Notes: generated by a model not told the origin, from the sequence alone. Positions 1-12,638 are shown, numbered from the stretch's first letter. The stretch is 64,000 nt of DNA from Eledone cirrhosa (GCA_964016885.1 OZ024743.1:169156333-169220332); one strand, 5' to 3'. Numbers and translations: made by a program.

Positions 1-1177
1 ACGTGACCCAAGAAAGTCAGTGACTCAGCACCAAAAACACATTTGGGTGCATTAAGCTGCACGTTATACGCCTTCAATCGGTGGAAAAGAAGATTCAAAT
101 GGTGCGTATGTTGCTCTTGAGAAGAACTAGCAATGAGCAGGTCGTCAATATAGGTATAGACGAAATCGAGGCTGCGAGTAACCTCATCCATAAACCGCTG
201 AAAAGTACTAGCGGCATTCCTTAATCCGAACGGCATAGTCAAAAACTCGAATGACCCAAATGGCGTAACTATAGCCGTTTTAGGAATGTCATTTTTATGG
301 ACAGGAATTTGATGGTACGCACGAATTAAATCTAGTTTGGAGAATACCTTGCATCCCTGCAACGAAGACGCAAAGTCTTGCAGATGAGGGATAGGATAAC
401 GGTCCGGTTCCGTCATTGAATTTAAACATCGATAATCTCCAGTAGGTCTCCAATCGCCAGTCGCTTTCGGTACCATGTGTAATGGTGACGCCCTCGGGCT
501 CGTGGACGGACGAATAATCCCCAACTGCAGCATATGATCAAACTCTGATCGTGCTGCTTTGAGTTTGTCCGGAGGCAAGCGACGAGGACGAGAAATAACG
601 GGAGCACCAGTTGTAGTTATGAAGTGCTCCGTGGTATGAGTTGGCTCATCAACTCGAAAATTTCCCTGAGTCAGTTGCGGGAACGAGTTCAACAACGCAT
701 GGTAAGTATCGCCGGTGTTAGCAAGAAAAAAGGTCGGGCTAACCGTTGGAACTCCTGCTGCCTTGCCAACAACAGAAAAACCAGTGATGTCATCAATTAG
801 GCGTTTACGACGGAGGTCCACCGTCAATGAAAAATGGTGGAGAAAATCCGCGCCTAGAATCGGATACGGCAAGGCAGCGACAGTAAAAATCCATTTAAAC
901 TCACGCTGCAGATTACGGAACTGCAAAGGTAGCGAGATTTGTCCGAAGGTTCGAATCGGCGAACAATTTACTGCCTGCAACTCAATAGGTGACTCAGGGA
1001 GAGTCTCCTTCATACAACACACAGGCCATATTGAACAAGCTGCACCTGTGTCAACCAGAAAGGCTCTACCTGATAGCAGGTCCTCAATAAAAAAGTGGCG
1101 GTTGGATGATGTTTCGCAGAGCGCACTATCCGCCGTTAGTGACTCTGGTCGTCGTTTCCCTTGTAAGCACAAGGAGG
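1..1177 (-). CDS. pol: Ty3/gypsy LTR retrotransposon Pol (protease and reverse transcriptase), partial
   Basis: Open minus-strand frame running off the left edge of the window. It begins with a retropepsin: the catalytic DTGA motif lies at 1041-1052 and the second protease motif LGADF near 843-858. An RT follows, with the order expected of Ty3/gypsy: a proline-rich entry, [13 protein letters not shown] (about 300-340), [18 protein letters not shown] (about 180-235) and the catalytic YIDD at 141-152. I translated the whole stretch by hand and found no stop. RNase H and integrase would lie to the left of position 1. The frame opens after a stop near 1178 and overlaps the end of the gag frame (CAC TAA near 1135) in the -1 phase. 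The CX2HX9CX3C finger in the gag next door points to the CsRn1 lineage (established for that clade; placement here is inference). Confidence 0.88.
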
Positions 1178-1179
1178 CC

Positions 1180-1944
1180 TACAACGGGCGGCTTTGTCAC
1201 CATATTTGTCATGGTAATAAAAATATGATAGATTTCAAGATTTGGAACGGCTACGGCGCCGAGGAGTTGAATAAGATCGTGAGCGGCTCCTCTGCCGTCC
1301 AAAAGACCTGAGTTCCTGGCACAACTCCGCCATTTGACGAGTCATGGCTTCCATAGTTTTGACCAACTTCTCATCACTCGCTGATGAGCGCGATTGAGGA
1401 AGATAAGAGGAAGCAACGTACTTTTGCTTCGAAGTGTCTCTCTTCGTCACTTCTACTATTTTGTCGGCAGAGACAGCAATGTGGTCGAGTGTGTTTAACT
1501 CTAGCATATGGGCTAGGATCGCCTGTACCTCTTGAGGTAGGCGAGAGAAGAACAATTGCTTCAGGAAAGGGCTATCCTGATCTTGGGAATCACTCAATTC
1601 ACGCAAATGCCGGAGAAAAGCGGTAGCGGTTCTCTCACCTAATCGTTCGTCCTCGATAAATGACCGAAAACGACTCTCTACCGATTTACAGTTCCTTCTC
1701 AAGATCTCACCTTTTAAAGAATCATACGTTAAGTCAGAGGGGGGTCTGTAATTAGGTCTTGGACCGAATCTGCTAAATTAGGGGGAAGTCCGCTAATCAA
1801 GACAGCGAGGCGCTGGTCAGACTCGGTCTTACAGACCGTAAAATACGCCTGTAGCTGGGCGAACCACAGCTTAGGGTTTCCGGTAAAGGTGGGCAAATGT
1901 GGCGTATTCATTGTGAAACGACTAAAAAAAAATAGAAACAGCAA
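1180..1944 (-). pseudogene. gag: gag, inner copy, broken
   Basis: Minus-strand Gag remnant directly upstream of pol. The N-terminal piece (1729-1944) starts MNTPHLPTFTG and is followed, after a frame break at a run of six C near 1735, by the piece at 1235-1702 with the helical FLRHLRELSDSQDQ and RLPQEVQAILAHM segments typical of metazoan Ty3/gypsy Gag. It ends with an Arg/Ser-rich tail and a premature TGA at about 1235. Beyond that stop the zinc finger is still readable, but its first cysteine codon has become Phe (TTT). This copy is therefore damaged although the pol beside it is open. It is the partner of the duplicate at 2122-2899. Confidence 0.8.
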
Positions 1945-2121
1945 TTAATGTTCCCTCGTACAGGGAAAAGTAAACACCCAAAATGGAAAAAAAGATCAAC
2001 GGTCAAAAAGAAACAGACATTCAAAACATTAGGAAATAGCAAAAATACATAAAGTACATATATGTTTTTAAAAAAATTTGTTTTTCCTTCAACGTCTGTC
2101 CCCTTGTGACTCTGGTCACCG

Positions 2122-2899
2122 TTAGTGACTCTGGTCGTCTTTTCCCTCGTAAACACAAGGAGGCCTACAATGGGCGGCTTTTTTACCATATCTGTCATGG
2201 TAATAACAATATGGTGTTTCTGGTGTGTTGGAAGGACTACGGTGGCGAGGAGTTGAATAACGTCGTGAGCGGCTCCTCTGCCGTCCAAAAGACCTGAATT
2301 CCTGGCACAACTCCGCCATTTGACGAGTCATGGCTTCCATTGTGGTGATTAATTTGTCATCAGACGCTGATGAGCATGATTGAGGAAGAGAAGAGGAAGC
2401 AACGTACTTTGGCTTCGAAGTGTCTCTCTTCGTCACTTCTACAATTTTGTCAGCAGAGACAGCAGTGTGATCAAGGGTATTTACCTCTAGCATATGGGCT
2501 AGGATCGCCTGTACCTCTTCAGGTAGGTGAGAGAAGAACAATTGCTTCAGGAAAGGGCTATCCTGATCTTGGGAATCGCTCAAATCCCGCAAATGCCGGA
2601 GAAAAGCGGTAGGGGTTCTGTCATCTAATCGTTCGGCCTCGATCAATGACCGAAAACGACTCTCTACCGACTTACAATTCCTCCTCAAAATCTCGCTCTT
2701 CAAAGACTCATACGTTAAGTCAGAGGGGGGTGTCTGTAATTAGGTCTTGGACCGAATCTGCTAGATTAGGGGGAAATCCGCTAATCAGTACAGCGAGGCG
2801 CTGGTCAGATTTGGTCTTACAGACCGTAAAATACGCCTGTAACTGGGCAAACCACATCTTGGGTTTTCCAGTAAAGGCGGGCAAATGTGGCACATTCAT
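2122..2899 (-). pseudogene. gag: gag, outer duplicate with intact CHCC zinc finger
   Basis: Second copy of the same Gag. The part at 2122-2703 (193 codons) is uninterrupted and ends in a finger at 2155-2208 with spacing C-x2-H-x9-C-x3-C (CYYH ... CRPPC). This spacing is the hallmark of the CsRn1 clade (established knowledge); the pairing with that clade here is inference. The N-terminal part (about 2710-2899) is out of frame at the same C-run as in the inner copy, where this copy carries two extra bases (AC). No pol follows it: the next sequence toward the 3' side is a 5' leader and then the inner gag, so it is a duplicated 5' segment rather than a second element. Confidence 0.75.
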
Positions 2900-3117
2900 G
2901 TTAACGTTTAAAATTAAAAAAAATATATATACATATATATCTAAACAGCAATTAATGTACCCTTGTACAGGGAAAAGAGAACAGCCAAAATTGAGAAAAA
3001 GTTAAAGGGCAAAAAGAAACAGACATTCAAAACATTAGGAAATATGAAAAATACATAAAATACATATATATATCTTTAAAAAAAAATGTTTCCTTCAACG
3101 TCTGTCCCCTCGCGTTG

Positions 3118-4361
3118 CCTCAACGAACCAGCCAAATCAAATAAGGTAAAAAAGAGGAGAAAAAAAATGTTTGTTTTAAAATATATCCACGTTGGATATC
3201 AACAAAGGTAGCCAGTGGCTAAAAATCCCTTAGAAAAAGGTAAGGCATGTATATCCCCATGCGGGGCAGTAATGTTCACAAAAAAAAGTTTCTTCTCTTC
3301 TCTCTTGATCAGTCATGGAACACACACGCAATTCAAAAAATGTCCCCGTCGGAAAATTACAAAACGGGGAAGGAACGCAACGCCACCTTGGAAAAATACT
3401 CTTTGTTTTTTTTTGTTTTTTTTTGTAAGTTGCGAAAAGGTTGGCAACGGCAGTGAAATATTCAAGTGAATAAAAAGGGCTGCTTTAAATTATTTACACG
3501 AATGAATCGTTTTGAAATTTCCGATGTGTGGTGGTTTGCGTCGGTAAGGCTATGAAACTGCCACTTACTATTCCCTGTTTTGGTCAGTGGTTAAACAATG
3601 TTGTCGCTGCTGCTGCTGTCGTTGTTGTTGTCAAGTGTAGCAAAAAGTTTTTGAAATACTGCTAATTTTTCAAAAAAAACTTTGAAAGGAATATATTGTA
3701 TCTTCGCAAGTTGCGAAAAAGGCCGGCAACGTGGCAATAAAAGTTCAACTGAATGAAAAAGAAGGGCTGCGTTAAATTCTTACATCGGTCACCACTTTAG
3801 CTGTATTAGTTATAGATGTTATTGAGATACGAGTGACATAATAATGATTTCAACAGCAGAAATTAGAGATGAAATATATGTTTATTTTTGATGTAGCACA
3901 AACAATGGTGTGGTACAGAGGCTGGTTTCTGGCGTGTGATCAGTCGGCTTTTCAGTGGCTGTCTGTTTTTTTCTTTATCGCGTTCTCAACCAGCGTTGTT
4001 CTATCAAGAGGCGTGAGGCTTACTACACTATCTTACAAGTGAACATACATATATTTGCAACTGTAGATGTAGATATTTAAAAAGTAGCTAACCTAAGATT
4101 ATATGTAATTTACTGTCAATAACAGGTAAACACGTTTGTCATTCTGTTTTTCATTTGCAGTTATCTGCAGTTAGTTATAGTGTTTTGATTATATTGAACT
4201 TCTTAGCCAAAATAATATATCTGACTCTAAATGTAGTGTTTAAGCAAAAGTTAGGGAAATATAATTTTATCGAGATTTTGTTTATGCGAAAGTTTGTGAA
4301 ATATAATTTTTAACACTGATATACTTTTTGTTAATGTCTTCGTTAATGTCTTTTGTTAATG
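3118..4361. other. Upstream part of the LTR element and flank; no gene
   Basis: No coding signal. This is where the 5' LTR of the minus-strand element should lie, but I could not fix LTR ends or a primer-binding site because the 3' LTR is outside the window. Two diverged direct blocks starting TTGCGAAAA (about 3428-3490 and 3711-3780, both followed by GGCAACG and GGGCTGC) suggest an internal duplication. A (CTG/GTT)n patch sits at 3600-3635. Confidence 0.4.
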
Positions 4362-4706
4362 TCAGAGGTGGAACTGGTGGTAGAAAGCTCGGAAGATATC
4401 CTTAGACTGGAGACCTGGTCCAAGTGCTGGTAACAGAGTGGATTCTGTAAAAACAGTCCCTTCAATGGACACCCGCACTTTTAATCTACCAAAGTACGAC
4501 AGGATCCTGTGTTCTTGTGGTTCTGCTAGCGATGCCAGCAATAGCTGCCTCAAACCAGAAATATTTCCAGTTCTAAATTGAATTAGTCTTGCTATAGTCA
4601 CAATATTTTTGTCAACGTGGAGCATTTTTAGAAGATACTTTCTGAAAGGATGAGCGATTTGTTTAAACTTGAAAACACGTAGTTTCGAAGCAAAACACTT
4701 AACCAC
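4362..4706 (-). other. Unrecognised ORF of 114 codons
   Basis: A minus-strand ATG-to-stop frame in otherwise AT-rich sequence. The middle (VTIARLIQFRTGNISGLRQL) and the end (LGPGLQSKDIFRAFYHQFHL) look protein-like rather than low-complexity, but I recognise no domain. No splice structure or neighbour supports a host gene. It may be a fossil of a transposon ORF, or chance. Confidence 0.25.
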
Positions 4707-5123
4707 ATAGTCATATGTCTCCGTTAAAATAGAAAACTACTGGATAATCTCGACCAGACGCATTTGATCACAGATCTAATATGTCAAGATTGGCAACATC
4801 AACAAAAATGACACAGTTACCTAGTGCAAATATTAAAACCACCATCTTTAAAAAAATAATTAAAAAATCTCGAAGTTTTTGGCTGACTTAAAAAGACAAT
4901 CCCACAACTTCTCACAACTTTCGCCGTCCTTTGTAGTTTGAAATGTTGAATGTGAGAGAAATGTTTTCAACTTTCCTTTCTCTGTCATCACACTGCTAAG
5001 AAAAAGAGTGAGGTCTCATGAGAAGTATAAATGTGACCCTCAAAAATAATAAGTATGTTCAAATGTAGAGTGCTTGATAATTCAACCATGAGATTAACAA
5101 CATCAATGACTGAGATATAAAAT
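4707..5123. other. AT-rich spacer
   Basis: I see no gene, repeat family or terminal structure here. Confidence 0.4.
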
Positions 5124-5257
5124 AACAATTGTTTCTAGTGCATTACTGGTACTTTATTTTATCGACCCCGTAAGGATGAAAAGCAAAGTTAACCTCGGCG
5201 GGATTTCAACTCAGAACATAAAGGGCCGTAATTCTATGTTGCAAAGCAATCCACCGC
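5124..5257 (-). repeat. tRNA-derived SINE, cephalopod type, head deleted
   Basis: Read on the minus strand it has the start GCGGTGG, a B-box-like block (TTCTGAGTTGAAATCCC), the body with GGGGTCGATAAAATAAAG and the tail toward AAACAATTGTTATT. The part between the head and the B box is shortened relative to the copies at 12226 and 34586. Confidence 0.75.
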
Positions 5258-5262
5258 AATAA

Positions 5263-5854
<592 letters not shown>

Positions 5855-6425
5855 TATATAATGATTGGAGAACTGCGTGACTGTCAGGGAAATTTTTTCT
5901 GAACACGTTATTAAAATAAGTTGGATTACTTTGAATAAATCATGAATAAATATTATGTAATTTATGTACTAAATTTCGTTGCTCTTGATTAAACATAAAT
6001 ATTCTTATACATAATGTATTACTTATTTTAAGATTCACTTCTTTTAAAATTTTCAAATGTCAATACTTCCGGTTAGCGTCCATTATATTATAACACTTCG
6101 CCGTATGCTTCACATTGCTTGTATATAATTATATATAAACTTTCCTATATTTGCATCGATATATCATCGATATATCATTTCTGTGTCTATTCTATTTTCT
6201 CCTTTTTCGTTGACCGTAATGCAGTTTATATGTAATATCTTTTTTTTTAAATGTATCATGGATTACTTTACAGAAGACAGTGTAACACTGATTCTCTTCA
6301 GTTTCTGGGCATATTGTCAATTACGAGTTTATTTGACGTATCATATCTACATGCCTGTATATTTGCGTATAATAACAATATGCACACTACACATGCTAGC
6401 AGAAAACTAACCTTAGGGTGGTTTT
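5855..6425. other. AT-rich spacer
   Basis: No gene or named repeat seen. Short direct repeats of ATCGATATATC occur near 6157-6180. Confidence 0.4.
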
Positions 6426-6442
6426 CTTCTAGTAATAATAAT

Positions 6443-6533
6443 TGTTTCTACTTTTGGCACAAGGTCAGCCATTACCCAGTACATTATTGGTACTTTATTT
6501 TATCGACTCCGTAAGGATGAAAGGCAAAGTTAA
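6443..6533 (-). repeat. 5'-truncated SINE with 17-bp target-site duplication
   Basis: Tail half of the cephalopod-type SINE on the minus strand, flanked by the exact direct repeat CTTCTAGTAATAATAAT at 6426-6442 and 6534-6550. The duplication marks a retrotransposition event of a truncated copy. The B box is missing. Confidence 0.85.
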
Positions 6534-6575
6534 CTTCTAGTAATAATAATATCTCCACAGTCGACAATATATCTT

Positions 6576-6795
6576 TCAAGGAAATAGAGAAACGCTCCAA
6601 ATATAAAGATCTAGAGATAGAAATATGTGGAAAATGAAAAGAGAAACAATACCTATAATAATAGGTTCTCTGGGATTGATTAAAAAAAACGCACAAATAC
6701 ATAGCCCAAACTCCAGGACTTACAAATATATACAGCATACAAAAGATAGAACTACTAGGCACTGCACACATTTTATGAAAAGTACTATCAATACA
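6576..6795 (+). pseudogene. C-terminal remnant of a non-LTR retrotransposon ORF
   Basis: Across three frames the plus strand reads KYKDLEIEI, then MWKMKRETIPIIIGSLGLIKK, then QKIELLGTAHIL. This is the conserved C-terminal signature of a LINE polyprotein common in invertebrates (family knowledge). At least two frameshifts and several stops separate the pieces, so it is dead. Confidence 0.65.
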
Positions 6796-6799
6796 ATAG

Positions 6800-6995
6800 A
6801 AACAAAATCATCAAAAACTACACTGCTCATACCCAAGGCACACAGAGCTGTGCTCGGTAAAGCATTAATGATGCGCAATAAAAATAATAATGGAAATGAT
6901 AATAGTAATGATGATGATGATGATGATGAAAAACAAAACCTGTCAAAGGGCAGAGGAACTCAGGAGGGTCAACGGCCATTCAAAAATTTGTAAAA
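6800..6995 (+). repeat. LINE 3' tail with (GAT)n
   Basis: Follows the LINE C-terminus. It contains (GATGAT)n at about 6910-6928 and the block AAAACCTGTCAAAGGGCAGA, which recurs at 20440-20520 (plus) and 52630-52700 (minus). The recurrence marks a shared 3' region. Confidence 0.5.
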
Positions 6996-7303
6996 TTTCC
7001 AGCTGCAGAGTTTAAAATAGTAGATTGGCGAACACCACAGGATAGCCTACTTCAATTTTAAGGTTTGAGAGTCCCTTAAAGACGTTTACATAACCCCCTA
7101 GAGATGTCCCCCCCCCCTCCGCCCAAAAAATCAAAAAAAACACCAGTTATGGTGGAACCTTAAAACCACTAACCTCAATGAGTGAAATAAATCAAAATAT
7201 TTGTTTACACAAAGACGTGAATCGTGATGGAGCTTCTAGTGAAGGTGTCTCGTCCTGAAGGCATCCTGTGGTTAAGCAGCACAGGCCCAGTCGTTATTAT
7301 GAC

Positions 7304-7683
7304 ACTGCTAGAAGGAAATTGAGTAATGAGGTAAACAAGGCTGTTATGGAGTGTTATTTTAGAAGCAGGCCTGTGAATAAAAACGGTGAGCCAATTAGAG
7401 GATATTAACGAAGGATGTTATGAGTATAACAGGAGATGGGGCTCTTTGAATTAATTAGATTTGTAATCAGGCAAGAGCAATACACAAAAACGGATGGCTA
7501 TCTGAGAATGAAATTGAAATGATAAAGAAAAAGATAAGTCAGGAGGGTATGGAGGATATAGAAGCCCAGGATGTTGGAAATTCACATAGAGATGAGAGTA
7601 TGCCAAACCACCGCCCTAATAATGATTTCTTCATTAACCACAAAGGGTTTAGAAAATATACAGTAAGGACAGCACAGGAATAA
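7304..7683 (+). pseudogene. N-terminal remnant of a non-LTR retrotransposon ORF
   Basis: Reads ARRKLSNEVNKAVMECYFRS, then a GYRRRM stretch with a stop, then after a frameshift QARAIHKNGWLSENEIEMIK and onward to TAA at 7681-7683. This resembles the N-terminal DNA-binding-like segment of the same LINE type whose C-terminus lies at 6576. The two fragments are in the order C-term then N-term, so they come from different copies or a tandem pair. 6996-7303 between them shows nothing else I recognise. Confidence 0.5.
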
Positions 7684-8043
7684 TGGGATGAAAACTTTTT
7701 AATCATGAAAATTTCAACGGTTAGTTCTTTACACTTTAAGCGTGAAGTGGTCAAAAAAAATTCTGTGTAGTGGTCACATGACTGAAGGAACTTTTGATGT
7801 GATCTTAGCGTCACATCCTACAGTACCGAATGAACCACACACAGAGATAGAGCATGCAAATGATATTCTGCTTTCTAGCCCTCTCTGACTGAAGCTCCCA
7901 CGTCCACTCAAAACCTAGGTTTGGCAGCTTAACAAACACGTATTGAGTTCTAGGAAATAAATAATTTTCTATAGATGATAAACACAACCATAAGGATATG
8001 GTCCGAACGTCGAAGAGCCGAATTCCCACTATCATCGCTTCCA
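7684..8043. other. Spacer between LINE fragments
   Basis: No gene recognised. It lies at the 3' side of the minus-strand LINE that follows and may include its 3' untranslated tail. Confidence 0.35.
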
Positions 8044-10985
8044 TCACTTTCGCTCTCCCCATCTCTCTGTATGGTGAGCAAATGGGGTCCCACGTGCTGG
8101 CCGCCCCACAGCCCCGGCGGACAGAATGGAGAAGGCGTTTCCCCGGAGGATGGTAATGGAGATACGCTGGAAGAGCCATTCCATCTCGCGTGGCTCACAC
8201 CTGCGGTTGGCCAGCTCAGCACCTATGGTGGTGAGTAGGGAGGTAGCTCTAGGGCCAAGGACACCAGAAGTCTTCACTGCCAAGGGCACGACCGCAAACC
8301 TGTCGATCGGTACTTGGAGAGTTTTCCCTCCTCAGTCCGACGTGCAGCAGAACCTGGGTTTGTCGCAGACTGCACCAGGTTGCGGCCGGAGAGAGTGTCG
8401 CTGCAAGAGGCATCCCAGACTAGGGGTTTTCCACCGCGGAACGGGAAGATGGTCAACCCGTCTGGACCTTTGCCGTCCTCTCGATCCATCCCCACCGGCT
8501 TGAGCTGGGAGGGGAAGCCTGCAGCATCCAAGCCATGCTTTATGATCTCGATGAGGTCAGCATGGCATGGAAGGCGGCCGGCACTGTGGCGACAGGAAAG
8601 CCGGTGGGGTTTTGAGGCCGCGCAAAAACAGGCAAGGCGGTGCTGTCGAGCTGGTGCGTGATCCTGTCTGAGGCCAGGCTCACTGGATGGCATCCCGGGA
8701 CTTAACGTCAGCAGGGGCAGAAGGAGGACGGACATCTACTGGGCTAAGACCCAGCCGGTCCCACGTCTCAGAGGCGGCCTCATGTTCCACGATCACAGAA
8801 AGTTCCATTGTATTTTGGAGAACCCTGCTGAGGTTACCGACGAAAGAAACGCCAACAAAGCCAGCGAGATCGGGGACCGGCGGCCAAGGCCACCATATCT
8901 AACATGTAAAGTTGCCTGTTGCCATCCAATGTCGTCAAACCTGGCGTTGCATATCTCCTCAGCTGCCGCTTGGATACCAGTATAGAGGTCAGAGAAGAGA
9001 GATGCGTGGCTGCAGCACAGAACGCTGCGAAGGGTGTAGAGGAGCTTCGGCATGGCGAAGCAGTTCCTCAACAGGAAGAGTGCTGGGTGGGCGTCAATCA
9101 AGCCCAGTCGGCTCGTGAGGGTCTTGAGTTGTTGGAGCCTAGCCTGGACCTGATGATGGAGCGGATGGCCGGGTGGTGGTTCGGTGACCCGAGGATGAGG
9201 GAATCCTCTTTGGGGGTCACCTGTACCTGGTGGAGAATGAACCGCACGTCCGAGACGGAGGCTGCAAAGCTCTCAGCATCGTGGTTGACATTCACCACCT
9301 CCGACTTGGACGAGTTGACCAGGAGGCCGATTCCTGCATGGACAGGAACCACCGATTGTAGGTCATGGCAGACAGTCTCTACGGTCCGCCTAACGTAGCA
9401 TCATCCAACTACCAAACGTTGAGAGGGGCCGTGATACTCCGGGCAATGTGGTCTATACCAAGAGCAAATAAGGGGGTGGGATCAAAGGGTCACCATTTTG
9501 GACCCCAGTGGCTGAAGGTATGACCGTATCAGCAGCAAGGAGCATGCTCGGGGCTCTATATGATAGGTAGGTCAGCGTGTAGGCAGAGGGGGCTTGGCTG
9601 AGGCAGGCATCGAGCACATGGTCACAGCGTGTGCAATTGAAGGCATTCCTCGTGTCAAGCTTGACAATGAGGCGTCTGGAGTCCCTGGATGCCAGTTCCA
9701 GCGAGCAGCTATTGGAAAACTGACTAGTTGCATGTGCGGACACGCCGACACATAGTTGCACCGGACTGAGCTCTTCACCGGCTTCTGGTGTTATGGACCT
9801 GTAGACCACCTTAGCAGCCAGCCTACGGAAAACATTGCCCACAGTGATGCCACCCTTTTTCTTCCTGAGAGCGGTCAGGCTAACCGAAAAAAAGAGGCCT
9901 CAGGCGTGAGCATTCAGGGCGCCATGGATGAGCCTATTGGTGAGTGCCACAATTGCACTCAGAAGGCGGCCACCGGCTTCAGTGGAGAGGGGGTATAGAA
10001 ACTCCTTGAGGTGGCCAGCTCGGAGACCATCAGCACCTCCGGTGCTGCTAGCTGGGAGGGACTTGATGGCAGATATGATGTCTGCATCGGAAGCCACAAG
10101 GAGCAAGTGGGGATCGGGTGGGGGTATGGATTAAATGTCAGCGGGTGGCTCAGGGTGCTTAAGTCGCAGGGCAGCCGGGACCTCCTCGGTGGGTTGGAGG
10201 ACAGTATCCTCTGAGGCAATCACTCTGACTGCGGCCGAGACATCACCCATGATTAGTTTTGCGTACACATGGTCGCATCAACGCTTGGCGCTAGCCTCAG
10301 GGTTGGGGGATTGAAGACACTCGAGAGCAAGGGGTGTGGAGTCCTTCAGCACGTTTGAGGTGGGCACTTGCCCAAAGGACGAAACATTGGCCTTGACAAA
10401 GGCTGTTGTCGACAGGTCGCCTCGGTCAACGCCAGAGTTGGGGAGGCCGAGGCCGAATGGGCGAAAGGATGCGCTCACATTCGCTGGCTCGGTTAGAGTC
10501 CAGGGCACTCTCAATCGAGGAAGCGAGGGCATCGCCTACCGGCACCCGGGCCGCTCTCGGAATCTTGAGCGGAATCTTCCGGAGCTGCCCGAGCCGAGTG
10601 ATGTTGACCAGCGAGGCTTGGGGATCAGACAATCTATCTCATCCGGTGGTGTGCCAGACGGCCGTGGCTGGGCAGATGAGGGGAAGGGACAGTTGCTGCA
10701 TCTCTACGCTGCGTGGGCACTGAAGGCTCAACGCACAAGCCAACACAAGTGAGATGATCAAAACAGCCGCACCCCGAACAGTTCCGCCCCCTCTTCCATC
10801 TGTTCTGGGTGCTGCAAGTGCTGCAGGCGTCGACAGGTGGGGCTGGAGGATGGGTCATGGAGCCTAGAACTGGTGCACCAAGTGGCATCAAGGGCGAGTG
10901 GCTGGGTGGAAGGGAAAGTGCTGGTATGAGTGAGACCTCATAGCTCACCTACACCAGATCTGAAGGTGACAGAAGACATGAAAGA
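8044..10985 (-). pseudogene. GC-rich LINE (non-LTR retrotransposon), frameshifted
   Basis: Minus-strand element, reading from about 10985 down to 8044. Order of pieces: a zinc-finger or PHD-like segment with CSTC, CSGC and HLTC (10634-10948); a linker (10278-10632); the RT start ISAIKSLPASSTGGADGLRA (9900-10106); RT core KLDTRNAFNCTRCDHVL and a GVQNGDPL motif where Q-G-D-P is usual (9453-9842); thumb and C-terminal pieces with RFDDIGWQQATLHVRYGGLG (8793-9101) and LVWDASCSDTL (8274-8735). The pieces are in different frames, so several frameshifts have killed it. I could not find the F/Y-x-D-D motif. GC content is far above the flanks. The 5' end lies inside the left arm of the PLE-1 inverted repeat. 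Clade not assigned. Confidence 0.8.
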
Positions 10986-11500
10986 AAACAAATGAGAGAG
11001 AGCTAAATAGAAGAGAAAGGGAAAAGATAAAGAGATGAAGATAAAAACGAAGAGAGGGAGATAGAGATGGTAGAATATATAACTGTATAAGGAACAGGAA
11101 GAAAGAAGAGAGGGACATGATGCGTGACCGTTTTTGTTTTCAAATACCGTGAAATTTTTAATCTATTGTATTTGATAGAAATTATACTATTATATTATAT
11201 CAAAATTAAACAATATACGATAATATAAAAAAATATAAAACATTTGCAATGATAATCTGGAGCATAGTTAAATTAATAAATACATTCAATAATTTAGTTA
11301 TAAAATTCAAAGTTAGAAACATTATTAACTAACAAAGATCCTTACAAATATAGTAAATAAGTATGAGAGTGTTTAACATAACTTACTTGGATATTAGCAT
11401 CTGTATATGCATTTTATATAATGTTTAGAATTATAAATATTATAAACAATACTATTTAAATCAATATTTGTCAATTACATATAGGATTAATTATTAGTTA
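10860..11500. repeat. Left arm of PLE-1 inverted repeat
   Basis: Near-exact reverse complement of 13728-14370. The arm contains the first roughly 125 bases of the LINE (10860-10985) as well as PLE 3' untranslated sequence. About 2.2 kb of PLE body separates the arms. Confidence 0.9.
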
Positions 11501-12225
11501 TATTTACTGTATTATTATTTCGATTCAACCAAATCTTACTGTATTCAATACTATAAATCAAGGTAAATACAAATTATTAATCAACTTGGATAAAACGAAA
11601 ATTATACACGATAAATGTAAACAAAAGCTCCGTACGACGTTTAAATTAACTAAACGGTTTAAAAGCCTGAAGATATTACAGATCTCAAATTTAGAAAATT
11701 CAAAACATAAAAAGAGGATTCAAAACCAAACTAAAGGTATTTATTCAATCAAGAGATTATCATACTCTATAAAAGAACCGATATGCATTTCCTAAGGTGA
11801 GGTAGAACATTATACATAATACCAATAATAATAGCATTACAAGAATTATTAATAAAAGTCAATATCTTTCCTCACTCGGTCAATGTTTTTTCTAAATTTA
11901 TATGTTACTTGAAATGTTCTTGCAGATTTATGGAGGCAATTTGAAAATAACTCACTATTTTATTAATTAAATTACCATAATTAGCAATTATTAATAGAGT
12001 CTCTAGATTGCAAATATTGCAGTTAGGTGAGATGGAATTATTCCGATATGCTTCACAGTTTCTACGTTTAATTCAAGAGATTGAGTATTTTATATTTTTC
12101 TCTTTTAAAGACCATATTAATTGTGCTAATGAAGTAGAACATTTTTTATCCGGATTAGAAAAAGAATGTTTATGATTGGAAAATTTCAGTTTTAAGTTCG
12201 ATGAAAAGTAATATCATTATTTGTT

Positions 12226-12405
12226 AAGGGTGGTGGATTGGCAGTATCGGTAGAGGGTCGGACGCCATGCTTTCCAGCATAGTTACGATCTGAGTTCAAA
12301 TCCCGCCGATGTTGACTTTGCCTTTCATCCTTACGGGGTCGATGAAATAAAGTACCAGTAACGCACTGGGTAATTGCTGGCCTTGTGCCTAAAGTAGAAA
12401 CAATT
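12226..12405 (+). repeat. tRNA-derived SINE, cephalopod type
   Basis: Full-length looking copy from GGTGGATTGGCAGTATCGG through a B box (GAGTTCAAATCCC) to the GTAGAAACAATT tail. It is flanked by ATTATTTGTT at 12216-12225 and 12406-12415, and has landed inside the GIY-YIG region of PLE-1. Confidence 0.85.
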
Positions 12406-12638
12406 ATTATTTGTTTTAATGGTACATTTATATACTAAATTCTTATCAATGCAGTTATTTTGTAAAGGGCATTCAGATTTCCTTCTACAGTTACAGTTCG
12501 ATTTCATGCTATTTCCATAATCTAAACTGTTCGCTTTATCATTGTTAATATTTATAGGTGTTCTACTATATGTGCTTAAATTATTGTTATTGTTATTCTC
12601 AATAACTATGGTATTATTATTATTATTATTGTTATTAT

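Larger units (their letters stand above)
1130..3117. repeat. Tandem duplication of the LTR element's 5' leader plus gag
   Basis: Two direct copies of about 1 kb, 1130-2115 and 2116-3117. The offset is 986 bases at the gag 3' end (1141 against 2127) and 1007 bases in the leader (1941 against 2948). Both copies run from the end of gag through the leader with its A/T-rich tracts to the block ending CAACGTCTGTCCCCT. The copies differ by scattered substitutions and short indels, so the duplication is not recent. Confidence 0.85.

Noticed and set aside
715..1311. 198-codon plus-strand frame
   Set aside because: Shadow of the minus-strand protease/RT frame, which carries the catalytic motifs.
10278..10752. 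Plus-strand frames over the LINE
   Set aside because: Opposite-strand shadows of the GC-rich LINE ORF pieces.
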